Of a stretch of 55,396 nucleotides of DNA, positions 1-8,766 are shown one piece after another. The notes under the pieces were generated by a model that searched no databases, was not told the origin of the DNA, and saw only the letters and a program-made list of their open reading frames with translations. Made by a program: the position numbers and the translations under genes. How positions within the stretch are numbered: position 1 is the first letter of the stretch; each line of letters begins with the position of its first letter. The stretch covers positions 1 through 55,396 of the forward strand of contig JAPPKD010000204.1 in assembly GCA_028820215.1 (NCBI GenBank), read 5' to 3'. Origin of the DNA: Spirochaetaceae bacterium. Lineage in GTDB: Bacteria > Spirochaetota > Spirochaetia > SZUA-6 > Bin103.

Positions 1-36
1 GGGCGAATCATTCCGGGAATTCCCTGACGAAACTAC

Positions 37-456
37 GTGGGACCCAACAGCAGGGTTGAGAACCTTCTTCAACAGCTAGTCAGAACTGCGCTTCGGCGGC
101 TGAGTGCAACGGCGCAAAAGGACAGAAAGCGAAAGAACCGAAGGGCTGCGATGGAGGCCGCGGGGAGAGAGTGGGACCCAGAGGAAGACAAATGGTCCGA
201 GTTGGCAGAGATGATCGAGGAGAGCAGGAAGGACACGGCCGAGATGTTGGTCGCAGCCAGAAAGGCGGGGATACCCGCAGTGCCTTACGAAGAAATGGAT
301 GGAGATACGTTTCGCAGCGGCGTTGCGTTTGCAGGAACGGACGATGCCCTTATTGATATGGCCAAGGCCCGGCCTCCGAAGAAGACTGGGCGGCGCTCGA
401 TACCCACGGAGCCGAAGCCGTCTGTCCCGATGAAGCCTGCGCCGCCGAATGGCTGA
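37..456 (+). CDS. Hypothetical charged protein, 139 aa
   Basis: An open frame starts at a GTG at 37 (a stop lies in frame at 25-27) and runs to a TGA. The product is rich in Lys, Arg and Glu, with a helical middle part (about residues 45-75) and a Pro/Lys-rich tail. I recognise no family. An ATG at 151 would give a 101-aa version starting in the helical part, and no strong ribosome binding site settles the choice. It points towards the minus-strand defence genes and its base composition is lower in G+C than the sugar genes further right. It could be a non-coding frame; coding status is uncertain. Confidence 0.4.
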   Translation: MGPNSRVENLLQQLVRTALRRLSATAQKDRKRKNRRAAMEAAGREWDPEEDKWSELAEMIEESRKDTAEMLVAARKAGIPAVPYEEMDGDTFRSGVAFAGTDDALIDMAKARPPKKTGRRSIPTEPKPSVPMKPAPPNG

Positions 457-551
457 TTCTCATCTCCATGCCCAGGTGATGGCAGCGTCTACGGACGCGA
501 AGCCGGCAGAAGCCGACGGCGAGGCGATGTACGCGATTATGGCGTCCTTGG

Positions 552-758
552 TCAGTCCTCGGCGTTCAATCGGCTCTCAGTACCTTTGGCCATCTCGACG
601 GGAACAATCCGGCGTGCCGGATAGCGAACGTACTTGCGTCCGGAGTTGGCTTGTCGTTTCCGTAGTTGCCGAAATAGTTCCTTGAGATCATAGCCACACT
701 GGGCGGCCAGTTGGTCCCGCGTTGCGCGAACTTCGGCGACGATCGGGTCATCCTTCAC
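552..758 (-). CDS. Small hypothetical partner of the PIN protein, 68 aa
   Basis: This short gene follows the PIN gene and overlaps its end by 11 bp. I chose the GTG at 758 because GGAGG lies 9 bases upstream, inside the PIN gene; a TTG at 764 is also possible. The protein is helical and charged with a conserved-looking centre (DLKELFRQLRKRQ), and resembles the short hypothetical proteins often found just downstream of PIN genes in bacterial genomes. Its place suggests it is the partner, perhaps the antitoxin, of the PIN protein, but there is no recognisable DNA-binding fold and the order (toxin first) is the reverse of classical VapBC. The function is inferred from position only. Confidence 0.6.
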   Translation of the reverse strand: MKDDPIVAEVRATRDQLAAQCGYDLKELFRQLRKRQANSGRKYVRYPARRIVPVEMAKGTESRLNAED

Positions 759-1236
759 TGTCAATGTCCTCCATCAACTCCTCGGGCGTGCATATCGTAG
801 GAGGCTCGAAACCGGCTGTCCGACACGCAGACTCGATGAGCGGCCTTGCCACCGCGTTTGCGATGTGGCGAAAATTCCAGGTTACGAGGTACTCCACACC
901 GTTGGCGGCGGCGATGGCGATGTGTGCGGCGTCGCGGATGGCGGTGTGGGGTACGGCCGCCGTACGAACGAGCGTTTCAGATAGTCCGTCTGATCCTGCC
1001 GATGCGTCCAGTGTAGCGAGCGAGTCCAGTATGGAGAAGCGGGCACGTGCCGCATCTTGATCTCCGATTCCCGCCTCCTGGCGGACCAACTCGGAAACGA
1101 CCAGTTCAAACCGTCGGGAAGCCGTCTCCCACCAGTCACGGGTGCTCTGTTGATGCCCGGCCACGACCACGTCTCGCGCCGGACGGGCCGTCAGGTAACT
1201 GATCACCGTGGTTTCGATGTACACCCGCGGTCTCAT
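748..1236 (-). CDS. PIN-domain protein, VapC-like putative RNase toxin, 162 aa
   Basis: The N-terminus YIETTVISYL is the first acidic strand of a PIN-like ribonuclease fold with Glu in the usual Asp position, as in the known subgroup starting YIET(S/T). A second acidic patch occurs in RDAAHIAIAAANG and the core ends with VTWNFRHIAN, typical of the C-terminal PIN half. PIN proteins cleave RNA using Mg2+ and commonly act as VapC toxins. The gene starts 10 bp after the mod stop, so it is probably cotranscribed with the restriction-modification genes. No VapB-type antitoxin precedes it; the only candidate partner is the small gene that overlaps its 3' end. Toxin activity is inferred. Confidence 0.82.
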   Translation of the reverse strand: MRPRVYIETTVISYLTARPARDVVVAGHQQSTRDWWETASRRFELVVSELVRQEAGIGDQDAARARFSILDSLATLDASAGSDGLSETLVRTAAVPHTAIRDAAHIAIAAANGVEYLVTWNFRHIANAVARPLIESACRTAGFEPPTICTPEELMEDIDSEG

Positions 1237-1246
1237 CGGCTCACTC

Positions 1247-4210
1247 TCATACTCGGAAGACCTTCATCACCTCGTCGCCGAGGTGGTTGATGACCTTCAC
1301 GGCGATGCGGCCGGAGTTTGGGCGATCAAAGGGGCGAGAGGTGTCGCTATGCAGGGTCTCCCAGGCGTCCCGGTGGATCTCGGCCTTGAGGGTGGTCTTG
1401 AGCGCCTTGTAGGGGTCGTTGGCGCCGAGGAAGTAGGCGTGGCGGACGAAGAAGCTCTCCTCGTTGTAGTCGGTGTCGATGAACCAGCAGGCGATGCCGT
1501 CGGGACCGTCGCTGCGGATTTCGCCGGTGTTGGGATGGAACACGTCCACGCCGTTGACCTTGACCTGAATGCGCCCCGGCTGGTCGCCGTCGGATTGGAC
1601 CGGGAGGATGTCGATGTCGGGCTCGCCGAAGATGACGAAGAGGTTGCCCTTTCCGGTGTTCTTGAGGTCGCCGGCCATGTGCAGGTCGGCGTTCATGCGC
1701 GCCTTGAGAACGGGGATGCGGCCGAGCTTGCTGAACTCGCTGGCGTGCGCATCGTAGCTGAACGCACAGGCGATCAGCACGTCGTAGTCGGCGTCGGCGG
1801 CTTCGCGGACAGCTTCAACCAAATCGGGGCGGGAGACAGTACCGAACTCGGGGCCGACGAAGACGCCGGCGCGCCGCTCGGCGCCGGCGTCAGTGTCACC
1901 TTCGACGTAGCGCCCTTCAGCACAGATCCGGTGCCCCGGCCAAGGAGTGAGCGCGGTGAAGGAGATCCGATCCTCCTTGTGCGCTTGCTGCACGCCTGAC
2001 GTCTTCAGGTGCTCCAGAATCGTCGTAGCGAAGTCCTGCTTTACGTCGTAGTCGATCTTGCTCTCGGCGAGGTGGTCGATCAGTTCGTCATTCTCGTCCA
2101 CACCGAGCGTGCGGTGAGGAGCCAGGCTCTCTACGGTGAACGGGCCAGCGACGCGGACGATCCCGCTATCTTCATATGGTTTGTCGTACAGGTATTCGTA
2201 GTCCGCCTTCGCGGCGATTGACTCGTCGATCTCCTTCTGCCGGGCGATGCGCGCCTCCCACCAACGGCGATGCAGGTCAGCCGCGTCCGCCTCCCACGGG
2301 TCGAGCGGCTGGTCGGGGACCTCGGCGATGGTGTAGTTCCTGCCCAGTGCGCCGTTCAGCGTCCGCACAGCGGCCGTCTTGGCTCCGTCGGTTTGCGCCG
2401 TCTGCAGGCGCTCCCAGGCCGCTGCCGCCGCGTCAGGCCATGGGTCTCCGGGTTCGCGCGGAATCTCCCACTCCTCCCATGCGCGGCCGAGCGCGGTGTT
2501 CAGCTCCGTGCGTAGAGGCTCCAGGGTCTCCTGCCGGCGTTCCCAGATCACGTCGACCTCCGCGTTGTTGGCGATCGACTTCAGCGTGATGTGCGGAACG
2601 CGCTCGTACACGAAGCCCTGCCGGATGTCGCCACCAGTAGGACTGTCTGAGGCGACCGTCTGGGCAAGCTCTGCTTCCTTCTCCCGGCCCGCCTCGCTGT
2701 CCGCGAGCAGGTAGTAGGGATACCGCGCCCCCATGACGCGCGAGCGGGCGAGAGCCAGGGCGACGCGGGAGGTGTCAATCGTGATCCAGCGCCGCCCCCA
2801 CTGCTCAGCCACATACGCGGTAGTGCCGGAGCCGCAGGTGGGGTCGAGGACGAGGTCGCCGGGGTCTGTGGTCATTAGTAGGCAACGCTCTGCAACTTTC
2901 GCATTCGTCTGTACAACATAGACCTTGTCGTCGGTAAACGACCCAGTACCGGTGTCCGTCCAAACGTTGGCAATCGGGATCGCGGCGAAGTCGTCAAAGA
3001 GCCGCACGTACTGCACGGTGTTAGCGGCGGTTGGCCAGATGCGGTCTGCTCGCGCTAGCCGACTCAGCCCTGTTGCGTTAGTCTTGAACGTCCCCTTACC
3101 TGGGCGGTACGTACTCCCGCGGAAACGGAACTCTCGTACGTCGCCCATACCCGCAGGTCTGGTGCTTGTAAGGTTGTCGGGACGAAAGAGACGGAACTCA
3201 TCAGGAATCTGTCCGTAGTCCGAGGATTCCGCTGTCGTTAACCGTCTTGAGACACCAGTTCCGTCGTGACGCACCCGCGTGTATACGACTCCGGTTGACG
3301 CCGCTTCCTTCTTGTCCGCAAACAGATTTCGGTACTTCACATTTTCCGCATCACGAGCATACCAAAGGAGGTAGTTCACAGCGCCAGCGAGCGTTGATCC
3401 CGCTCGCCCGGTTGTCGTCCGGAAGGCGATCTGAGAAACTGCATTCTCGCGGCCCATCACCTCGTCCATCAATGCCCGGACATAGTGCACGTTCTCGTCG
3501 CCGATCTGTACGAAGATGCTCCCACTCACGGTAAGCAGGTCGCGAGCCACGGTCAGCCGATCGCGCAGGTAGGTCAAGTACGAGTGAATCCCGTCGCGCC
3601 ACGTGTCGCGAAACGCCTTGACTTGCTCAGGCTCGCGGGTGATGTGCTCGGCCTTGCCGTCTCTCACGTCGCGGCTGGTGGTGGACCACTGGAAATTGGA
3701 GTTGAACTTGATGCCGTATGGTGGGTCGAGGTAGATGCACTGAACCTTGCCGCGCAGCCCTTCGCGCTCGGCTAGCGAGGCCATCACCTGCAGGCTGTCG
3801 CCCAGGATCATGCGGTTGGACCAGTTGGCGTCGTGGCGGTAGAACTCGGTGCGGGCGTTGTCGTCCGGCAGGCCGTTGAAGTCGGCGAAGAGATCGAGCT
3901 GGTCGGCGGCCGTCTGCTCTCCCGACTTGCTGCGCCGCAGCAGGTCGTCGATCAGCACCTTCGGGTGGACTTTCTCCTGGATGAACAGAGGAGGCGCTTG
4001 CACGACGAGGTCGGACCAGTCCTGCTCGTCCTTGCCGCGCCACACGAGTTGCGGGTCGAGGTCGCGGTTGCGGCGCTCGTAGGCCACCCGAACGGGGCTC
4101 TGATCGGCCTTCTCCATCACCGACTGGTACTCCGCCGTCGGGATGTTCGTCCGCGACGCTTCGTCGTGCGTAATGGTCTCGACGCTCCTGTTCTGCTTTC
4201 GTTTCGCCAT
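1247..4210 (-). CDS. Site-specific DNA methyltransferase (Mod-like, DPPY class), 987 aa
   Basis: Predicted N6-adenine or N4-cytosine DNA methyltransferase. The catalytic DPPY motif is at residues 162-165 and precedes the AdoMet-binding motif DPTCGSGTT at 456-464, the motif order of beta-class enzymes such as type III Mod proteins. Upstream of DPPY is a family-typical segment (DPQLVWRGKDEQDW) and NRMILGDSLQVM. The C-terminal third is long and probably serves target recognition or complex formation. At 987 aa it is larger than ordinary type III Mod subunits (about 650 aa) and fits the large methyltransferases that pair with about 1,000-aa helicase-nucleases. The matching nuclease is encoded upstream at 5393-8533, with a toxin-antitoxin block between them. 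Residues 25-33 and 124-128 recur in the chimeric protein next door. Confidence 0.93.
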   Translation of the reverse strand: MAKRKQNRSVETITHDEASRTNIPTAEYQSVMEKADQSPVRVAYERRNRDLDPQLVWRGKDEQDWSDLVVQAPPLFIQEKVHPKVLIDDLLRRSKSGEQTAADQLDLFADFNGLPDDNARTEFYRHDANWSNRMILGDSLQVMASLAEREGLRGKVQCIYLDPPYGIKFNSNFQWSTTSRDVRDGKAEHITREPEQVKAFRDTWRDGIHSYLTYLRDRLTVARDLLTVSGSIFVQIGDENVHYVRALMDEVMGRENAVSQIAFRTTTGRAGSTLAGAVNYLLWYARDAENVKYRNLFADKKEAASTGVVYTRVRHDGTGVSRRLTTAESSDYGQIPDEFRLFRPDNLTSTRPAGMGDVREFRFRGSTYRPGKGTFKTNATGLSRLARADRIWPTAANTVQYVRLFDDFAAIPIANVWTDTGTGSFTDDKVYVVQTNAKVAERCLLMTTDPGDLVLDPTCGSGTTAYVAEQWGRRWITIDTSRVALALARSRVMGARYPYYLLADSEAGREKEAELAQTVASDSPTGGDIRQGFVYERVPHITLKSIANNAEVDVIWERRQETLEPLRTELNTALGRAWEEWEIPREPGDPWPDAAAAAWERLQTAQTDGAKTAAVRTLNGALGRNYTIAEVPDQPLDPWEADAADLHRRWWEARIARQKEIDESIAAKADYEYLYDKPYEDSGIVRVAGPFTVESLAPHRTLGVDENDELIDHLAESKIDYDVKQDFATTILEHLKTSGVQQAHKEDRISFTALTPWPGHRICAEGRYVEGDTDAGAERRAGVFVGPEFGTVSRPDLVEAVREAADADYDVLIACAFSYDAHASEFSKLGRIPVLKARMNADLHMAGDLKNTGKGNLFVIFGEPDIDILPVQSDGDQPGRIQVKVNGVDVFHPNTGEIRSDGPDGIACWFIDTDYNEESFFVRHAYFLGANDPYKALKTTLKAEIHRDAWETLHSDTSRPFDRPNSGRIAVKVINHLGDEVMKVFRV

Positions 4211-4351
4211 CTACGGATGATCCCTCTCGGTCTGTGGCAGCGCCTCTGGATGTTCGAGGGTCGGCCGGGTGTCCAGCGTCCGCGTGAGGACGGACGTGAG
4301 TTGGGGAGTCATGACGAGCACGAGTCGAATCCGAATAGCGATCAGGTAGTC

Positions 4352-4585
4352 CTACTGCGCGAATTCGAACACATCAACGGCGATGGACTTGGTCGGCCGT
4401 GCCTCACCGCGCACCAGCAGACGTATCCTCTCCGCGGTTTCTCGGCTGAACGTCTCGTCACCGCAGCGGGGACACACCTTCGCCGGGATATGGTCAACCA
4501 GGACATATTTGCCATCGATAAAGAAGATCTCGTCTACCAATTTCTCCCGGCTTTCGTCTGATCCGCAGATCGCACAACGACCCAT
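4352..4585 (-). CDS. YgiT-type zinc-finger antitoxin, 77 aa
   Basis: A small protein with two CxxC pairs (Cys4, Cys7, Cys38, Cys41) forming a zinc ribbon, followed by a helical tail. This is the YgiT/MqsA N-terminal zinc domain without the HTH half, as in the short antitoxins encoded after DUF4258 genes. The ATG at 4585 has an excellent ribosome binding site (GGAGGTGATC directly before it); an upstream ATG at 4615 lies inside the preceding gene and is unlikely. Only two bases separate it from the DUF4258 stop, so the two are translationally coupled and very probably a toxin-antitoxin pair, with this protein neutralising the DUF4258 (RelE-like) part. Confidence 0.85.
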   Translation of the reverse strand: MGRCAICGSDESREKLVDEIFFIDGKYVLVDHIPAKVCPRCGDETFSRETAERIRLLVRGEARPTKSIAVDVFEFAQ

Positions 4586-4587
4586 GA

Positions 4588-5349
4588 TCACCTCCGATGA
4601 ACGTATTCGATCCATTCGTCCGCATGGGGTTCGTAAAGCGTAATTATCTTCACCAGATCCGTGTCCGCAAGAGACACCTGCATATGAAGCGCTCTTCCGT
4701 CATGTGTAAACCCTAACAACAAGCAGCTCGGGGAGTATTTGTCGTCCGGGTATTCTTCGATGACGTTTGCTCGACTTCCAGCCTGTTGGATCTCCGCTCC
4801 ACTGATGTTCCGCTCCACCAGCCGTTTGAATGCATGGCGACTGAAGTCGAACTCACCCACAGAGAGTTGGCTCCGAATACGTTGGATCGTCTTCACCTTC
4901 AGCGCTACCATACCACTCTTGGCGTCGTGGCGGTAGAGCCGGGCGCCGGCGTCCTGCTCCATCACCGACTGGTACTCGGCCGTGGAGACATGAACTGCCT
5001 CCCGCTCGACATGTGGACGCAATTCCGCTCTCAGAGCCTTGTCCGTCACTAGGTCGACGGGACGGCCAAGCAGGTCCTCAAGGTAGAATTGTGCGCAAAA
5101 ATACCGTCGCCAGTCGGTCATTCCGTCAAATGACACAAGGATGTCGAGGTCGCTGTCGTCCGTGGCTTGGTCGCGGGCGAAGGAGCCGAACAGGGCGAGT
5201 TCAGCGACGCCGAAGCGCTGCACAAGGGTAGCCTTGTGCGCACGGAGCAGCGCGAGAACCTGGTCCCTGTTCGAGCTGCCCGCGGCGATCGGATGCAACG
5301 AAGCGTCGGTCTTGCCTTTCGATTCGCCGCCGGTCGTCGGCGGTCTCAT
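4588..5349 (-). CDS. Chimeric protein: MNT-type nucleotidyltransferase fused to DUF4258 toxin-like domain, 253 aa
   Basis: Residues about 27-121 are a minimal nucleotidyltransferase (LFGSFARDQ with Gly55-Ser56, then Asp67-x-Asp69), the type that usually acts as MntA antitoxin beside a HEPN toxin. This part reaches its natural end at EREAVHV. Residues 122-146 are a linker derived from mod-like sequence (TAEYQSVME, then YRHDA). Residues 147-253 are a complete DUF4258 domain (RHAFKRLVERNIS, EEYPDDKYSPSCLLLGFT, KIITLYEP), a RelE-like fold paired with the YgiT protein. I chose the ATG at 5349 because GGAGG sits just before it. DUF4258 may also start alone at the ATG at 4911, which would free the toxin from the fusion. 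No HEPN gene is visible. Confidence 0.8.
   Translation of the reverse strand: MRPPTTGGESKGKTDASLHPIAAGSSNRDQVLALLRAHKATLVQRFGVAELALFGSFARDQATDDSDLDILVSFDGMTDWRRYFCAQFYLEDLLGRPVDLVTDKALRAELRPHVEREAVHVSTAEYQSVMEQDAGARLYRHDAKSGMVALKVKTIQRIRSQLSVGEFDFSRHAFKRLVERNISGAEIQQAGSRANVIEEYPDDKYSPSCLLLGFTHDGRALHMQVSLADTDLVKIITLYEPHADEWIEYVHRR
4919..4983 (-). repeat. Remnant of mod-like coding sequence inside the chimeric gene
   Basis: Two pieces match the 5' part of the mod gene on the same strand and in the same reading frame. Positions 4919-4937 repeat 3825-3843 (19 of 19 bases, encoding YRHDA), and 4957-4977 repeat 4112-4132 (21 of 21 bases, encoding EYQSVME), with the match continuing after one mismatch to 4983. 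In mod these pieces are about 270 bp apart; here they are 19 bp apart, as expected of a second mod copy with an internal deletion. Confidence 0.75.
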
Positions 5350-5392
5350 GGAAGCCCTCCGCATCGCGTTATCTTGCCGGTGTCCACGAGAG

Positions 5393-8300
5393 TCACTCGG
5401 ACGGCTCGCTTCTGCGGCGCGTGACGTACTCCAGGTCCGGCTCGCTTCCGCCGGCTGCGGCCAGCCATGTGGCTGCCTCCTTCCGAGTGTCCCCAAGGAG
5501 CCCTTCTATCCGTTCGTCGAGCTGTGCCTTGGCCTGTGCGCCGACCGCTGCACCGAAGTCATTGAGGATCGTGTACACGTCCGTGAATTCCGCGAACGCC
5601 CAGCGGCCGAAGGCGCCCAGCCGGTTCACGCCCGGCACCCAGTAGGTCTCCATGGTCGCCTTCTTCTCTTTGGCGTCTTCGCGCCGGTAGCCCTTGATCT
5701 CGACCACGAGACTCAGCAGGTCGTCCTCGCCGTGGCCGTCGTCGACCAGCACGACGAAGTCGGGGAGATAGGTCCGTGCGTCGGAGCCGGAACGGTACGG
5801 TACTTCCAGCCCCAGGCCATGGTTCTTGACGTAGGCGCGGACCCGCTCATGTGACTCGACGACGCGGCAGAACTCCGCTTCCCAGTCGCTGTCACACACC
5901 ACCCAGTTGACGTGGCAACGGCGCGGATCCGTTTCCCAACGGGTCTGCTTCGACGTGGTGAAGTTGACGTGAATCGTCGAGCCGGCCGAATTGTACGGAT
6001 CCAGGACCGCCTTGACTTCGCGTTCACCCAGGTGGCGCGACACGATTGCCCGCGTGATTCGTTCGCAGGCCCGCTCGGCCAACTCCTGGTACATCAACTG
6101 GGCTGGATTCGTGCCGCCCTTGCAGACCAGGTGATCGTCGATCCAGCGGCGTGCGATTCGTTTGAGCTGGCCGAACAGGTGGAGCTTCGGTTCCTGGTTG
6201 GGTTCGCGCCACTGTTCGAGCAACGCCCTGGTGAGATGGTAGACCAGCTCCGAAGTGCGCACGCCGTTGCGGTGAATCAGGTCCAGATCCACTCCTTCGC
6301 CGATGATGCCCTCGTTGTGGGTGATGGACGGTCCGACGATCTCGGGCGTGAGCACGAAGGTCGAGCTCTCGTCGAACACCGCGTCGACGTGTTCCTCGGG
6401 CAGCTCGACACGGTAGCCCTGGACCCTTGGAAAGCGGATCTCGCAGGGGTCTCTGTCAGGCGTGATCGCCTTGACCTGCACCGTCTGGCACGGGCGTTGC
6501 GGCGGTACGACGACCGGCTTGGCGGTGAAGTCGAACGGGATGCCGAGCACGTCGGCGTATTCGACGTCGAACAGGCCCTCTTCGTTCAGATCGTAGGACT
6601 GCCGGCGGAGGGCGCGGCCCACGACCTGCTCACAGAGGAGTTGCGTGCCAAAGGCTCGTACGCCGAGCACGTGGGTGACGGTGCGGGCGTCCCAGCCCTC
6701 CGTCAGCATCGAAACCGAAACCACGCAACGGGTGCCTCCGCCGAGCCGGCCGGCTTTGCCCACGGTGTTCATGACCTCGCGCAGCAGATCCTGATCCGAC
6801 AGGCGGTCGGCTTGGCGCCGGTCGCCGGTGCGCTCGACGATCTCCCTGCGGAAGCGCTCGATCTCGTCGGAGGCGGCGGCCCGGAAGTCCGCGCCGAGCG
6901 CCTCCCCGGAATCCAGTTGCTCGCTGTCGATCAGCAGCGTGTGTGGTTGGGCCAGTGGGTTGTTGTGTTCGTCGAAGTTGCGGAACAGCGGAAGTTGTCC
7001 GGGCACCGGAGCGGTGGAGCCGTCCTCGGTCCGGCGGTGGAACCCGGAGATGTAGTCATAGACCAGCTTCGAGGTGGACGTGTTGTTGCAGACGACAATG
7101 AAACAAGGCGGCACTTCGATGCCGGCCTTCTGCCACTGCTCGAACGTCTTGGCGTAGTGGCCGTAGAGCGCGTCGAGCGCCATCTTCAGATACGTGGGAA
7201 TGCTCTTAGGGTCGAGGCTCGCGGCCTTTCCGCGGCCCTTCCTCGGCATCTCCTTACCGATGTGCTCCCAGAGGTTGCGGAACCGGGGCATGTCCGCGCC
7301 GGGGATGTTGTCGGCAACCGGTACTCGGGGCAGCTTGACGATGCCGCACTCGATGGCGTCCATCAGGGAGAAGTCGCTCATGGTCCATGGGAACAGCGTT
7401 CCCTCGGCGTAGCCGGAGCCGCGGAGAAAGAAGGGTGTCGCCGACAGGTCGACGACCCGGCTCAGGCCGAGCCGGCGCCGCACCGCTTCCAGCCCGGAGA
7501 TCCACACACGCGCCGCCTCGCGGTTCTTCTCCGCCTCCTTGCGGTCGTCGCCCTTGAGGTCGCCCTCGTCGCTCTCCTCCTTGGGGCGCTCGCGGTAGCA
7601 ATGGTGGGCTTCGTCGTTGAACACCATGACGTTCTTCATGCCCATCAACTCCGGCATCACGCGCTGAAGCATCTGTCCCTCGGTTTCTGCGCTGCGCAGC
7701 TCGGGGCCGCGCCCCTGCAGGAGTGCGCGGCCTCCCTTGGACAGCTCCAGGGTCTCCCGAAGCATGAATGCGTGGAAGTTGGTGATGACGATCTTGGCTC
7801 GGTCCAGCGCGCCCAGAAGGTCGCCGGGCACCAGTTCGCGGCTGCGGTAGTAGCTGTCGGGGTCGTTGGGCTGGAGCACGCGCAGGCGGTCGCGGATGGT
7901 CAGGCCCGGCGTGACCACCAGGAAGCCGCGGGTGAACCGGGGGCTGGTCGGGTGCCGCACAGCGTTGACCGTCTGCCAGGCGATGAGCATGGCCATGACG
8001 GTCGTCTTGCCGGCGCCGGTGGCGAGCTTCAGCGCAAGTCGCTCCAGACCGGGATTGGCCTGTTCGTTCGCCGATCGCAGGCGGTCGAGGAAGCGCCGCC
8101 CGGTTGCCGATCTGGGTGCGACCTCGGTGAGCCAGATCGCGGTCTCGACCGCCTCGACCTGACAGAAGAAGGGCCGGATGCCGTCAGTCGAGTGGTGGCG
8201 CCAGTGGTGCAGCAGGCGGGCGGTCTCCGGTGTGACCTGCCACTTGCTCGCTGGCAGTTCGCGCCAAGCGTCGAGGATCCGCCGCAGGTCGTTGATGATC

Positions 8301-8533
8301 GGCGTCGGGTCGTATTGCTGCCCGTCGGTCTCAAGCTCTTGCGCCTGCTGGTCGAACACGAGCTGGCGCTGGCCCCGCCGCTTCCGCGGAGCGGGAATCG
8401 GCGTGATGAGCGCGACGCGGCGACGCTCATCGAGGATCCGGTTCGTGGGTTGTCCGGTCTCGTCCAACTCCCAGTGACGGCCTGGATGCTCGTAGGGCGA
8501 GTTCAGGATCGGCTTGCGGAAGAACTCGTCCAT
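5393..8533 (-). CDS. Restriction enzyme Res subunit: DEAD/DEAH helicase with PD-(D/E)XK nuclease, 1046 aa
   Basis: The N-terminal two thirds are a superfamily 2 helicase: Walker A ATGAGKT at 171-177, DEAH-type box NDEAHH at about 306-311, then SATPFF, and a motif VI QVVGRALRR. The C-terminus carries a restriction nuclease core with Asp925 (YLPDF), Glu945 and Lys947 (VVEIKG), the PD-(D/E)XK signature. Such proteins translocate along DNA with ATP and cut DNA lacking the cognate methylation. The partner methyltransferase is encoded at 1247-4210, downstream in the same run. The pair resembles the large type III-like restriction systems with about 1,000-aa subunits. It starts 10 bp after DUF2283 ends, so it belongs to the operon that begins with the ankyrin gene. 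All motifs look intact. Confidence 0.93.
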   Translation of the reverse strand: MDEFFRKPILNSPYEHPGRHWELDETGQPTNRILDERRRVALITPIPAPRKRRGQRQLVFDQQAQELETDGQQYDPTPIINDLRRILDAWRELPASKWQVTPETARLLHHWRHHSTDGIRPFFCQVEAVETAIWLTEVAPRSATGRRFLDRLRSANEQANPGLERLALKLATGAGKTTVMAMLIAWQTVNAVRHPTSPRFTRGFLVVTPGLTIRDRLRVLQPNDPDSYYRSRELVPGDLLGALDRAKIVITNFHAFMLRETLELSKGGRALLQGRGPELRSAETEGQMLQRVMPELMGMKNVMVFNDEAHHCYRERPKEESDEGDLKGDDRKEAEKNREAARVWISGLEAVRRRLGLSRVVDLSATPFFLRGSGYAEGTLFPWTMSDFSLMDAIECGIVKLPRVPVADNIPGADMPRFRNLWEHIGKEMPRKGRGKAASLDPKSIPTYLKMALDALYGHYAKTFEQWQKAGIEVPPCFIVVCNNTSTSKLVYDYISGFHRRTEDGSTAPVPGQLPLFRNFDEHNNPLAQPHTLLIDSEQLDSGEALGADFRAAASDEIERFRREIVERTGDRRQADRLSDQDLLREVMNTVGKAGRLGGGTRCVVSVSMLTEGWDARTVTHVLGVRAFGTQLLCEQVVGRALRRQSYDLNEEGLFDVEYADVLGIPFDFTAKPVVVPPQRPCQTVQVKAITPDRDPCEIRFPRVQGYRVELPEEHVDAVFDESSTFVLTPEIVGPSITHNEGIIGEGVDLDLIHRNGVRTSELVYHLTRALLEQWREPNQEPKLHLFGQLKRIARRWIDDHLVCKGGTNPAQLMYQELAERACERITRAIVSRHLGEREVKAVLDPYNSAGSTIHVNFTTSKQTRWETDPRRCHVNWVVCDSDWEAEFCRVVESHERVRAYVKNHGLGLEVPYRSGSDARTYLPDFVVLVDDGHGEDDLLSLVVEIKGYRREDAKEKKATMETYWVPGVNRLGAFGRWAFAEFTDVYTILNDFGAAVGAQAKAQLDERIEGLLGDTRKEAATWLAAAGGSEPDLEYVTRRRSEPSE

Positions 8534-8543
8534 CGGACGTAGG

Positions 8544-8759
8544 TTAACTGATCTTGGCCTTCCGAATCGGTAGTTCCGCCGTATCGAGTGTCGAGAGGTC
8601 GAGCCGCTCAGAGGCGTGATCGATGTCGAATCCGATTACGTCTCCGTTGGCGTCGAGATCCACGTTGACGTCGGATGCTACCTCGTGGGTTTCGGTGCTT
8701 GGCTCGTCTTTCAACTCTATGTAGAGGCTGTCCGTCTCAGGGTAGTAGCGCAGCTTCAT
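8544..8759 (-). CDS. DUF2283 small protein, 71 aa
   Basis: A compact protein matching the DUF2283 pattern: N-terminal YYPETDSLYIELKD, then VNVDLDANGDVIGFDIDHAS, a small beta-rich fold. Members of this family often sit beside genes for DUF4258 or other toxin-like proteins, and their biochemical role is not established. Here the gene is only 7 bp after the ankyrin gene and 10 bp before the restriction enzyme, so it is probably cotranscribed with both. A role as an antitoxin or accessory protein of the restriction system is a guess from position. Confidence 0.85.
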   Translation of the reverse strand: MKLRYYPETDSLYIELKDEPSTETHEVASDVNVDLDANGDVIGFDIDHASERLDLSTLDTAELPIRKAKIS

Positions 8760-8766
8760 GGACTTG

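Noticed and set aside
5912..8542. Long open frame (over 870 codons) on the plus strand opposite the restriction enzyme gene
   Set aside because: It is antisense to a gene with intact helicase and nuclease motifs, has no recognisable domains, and is rich in Val, Ala, Gly, Arg and Leu as expected of a GC-rich antisense frame.
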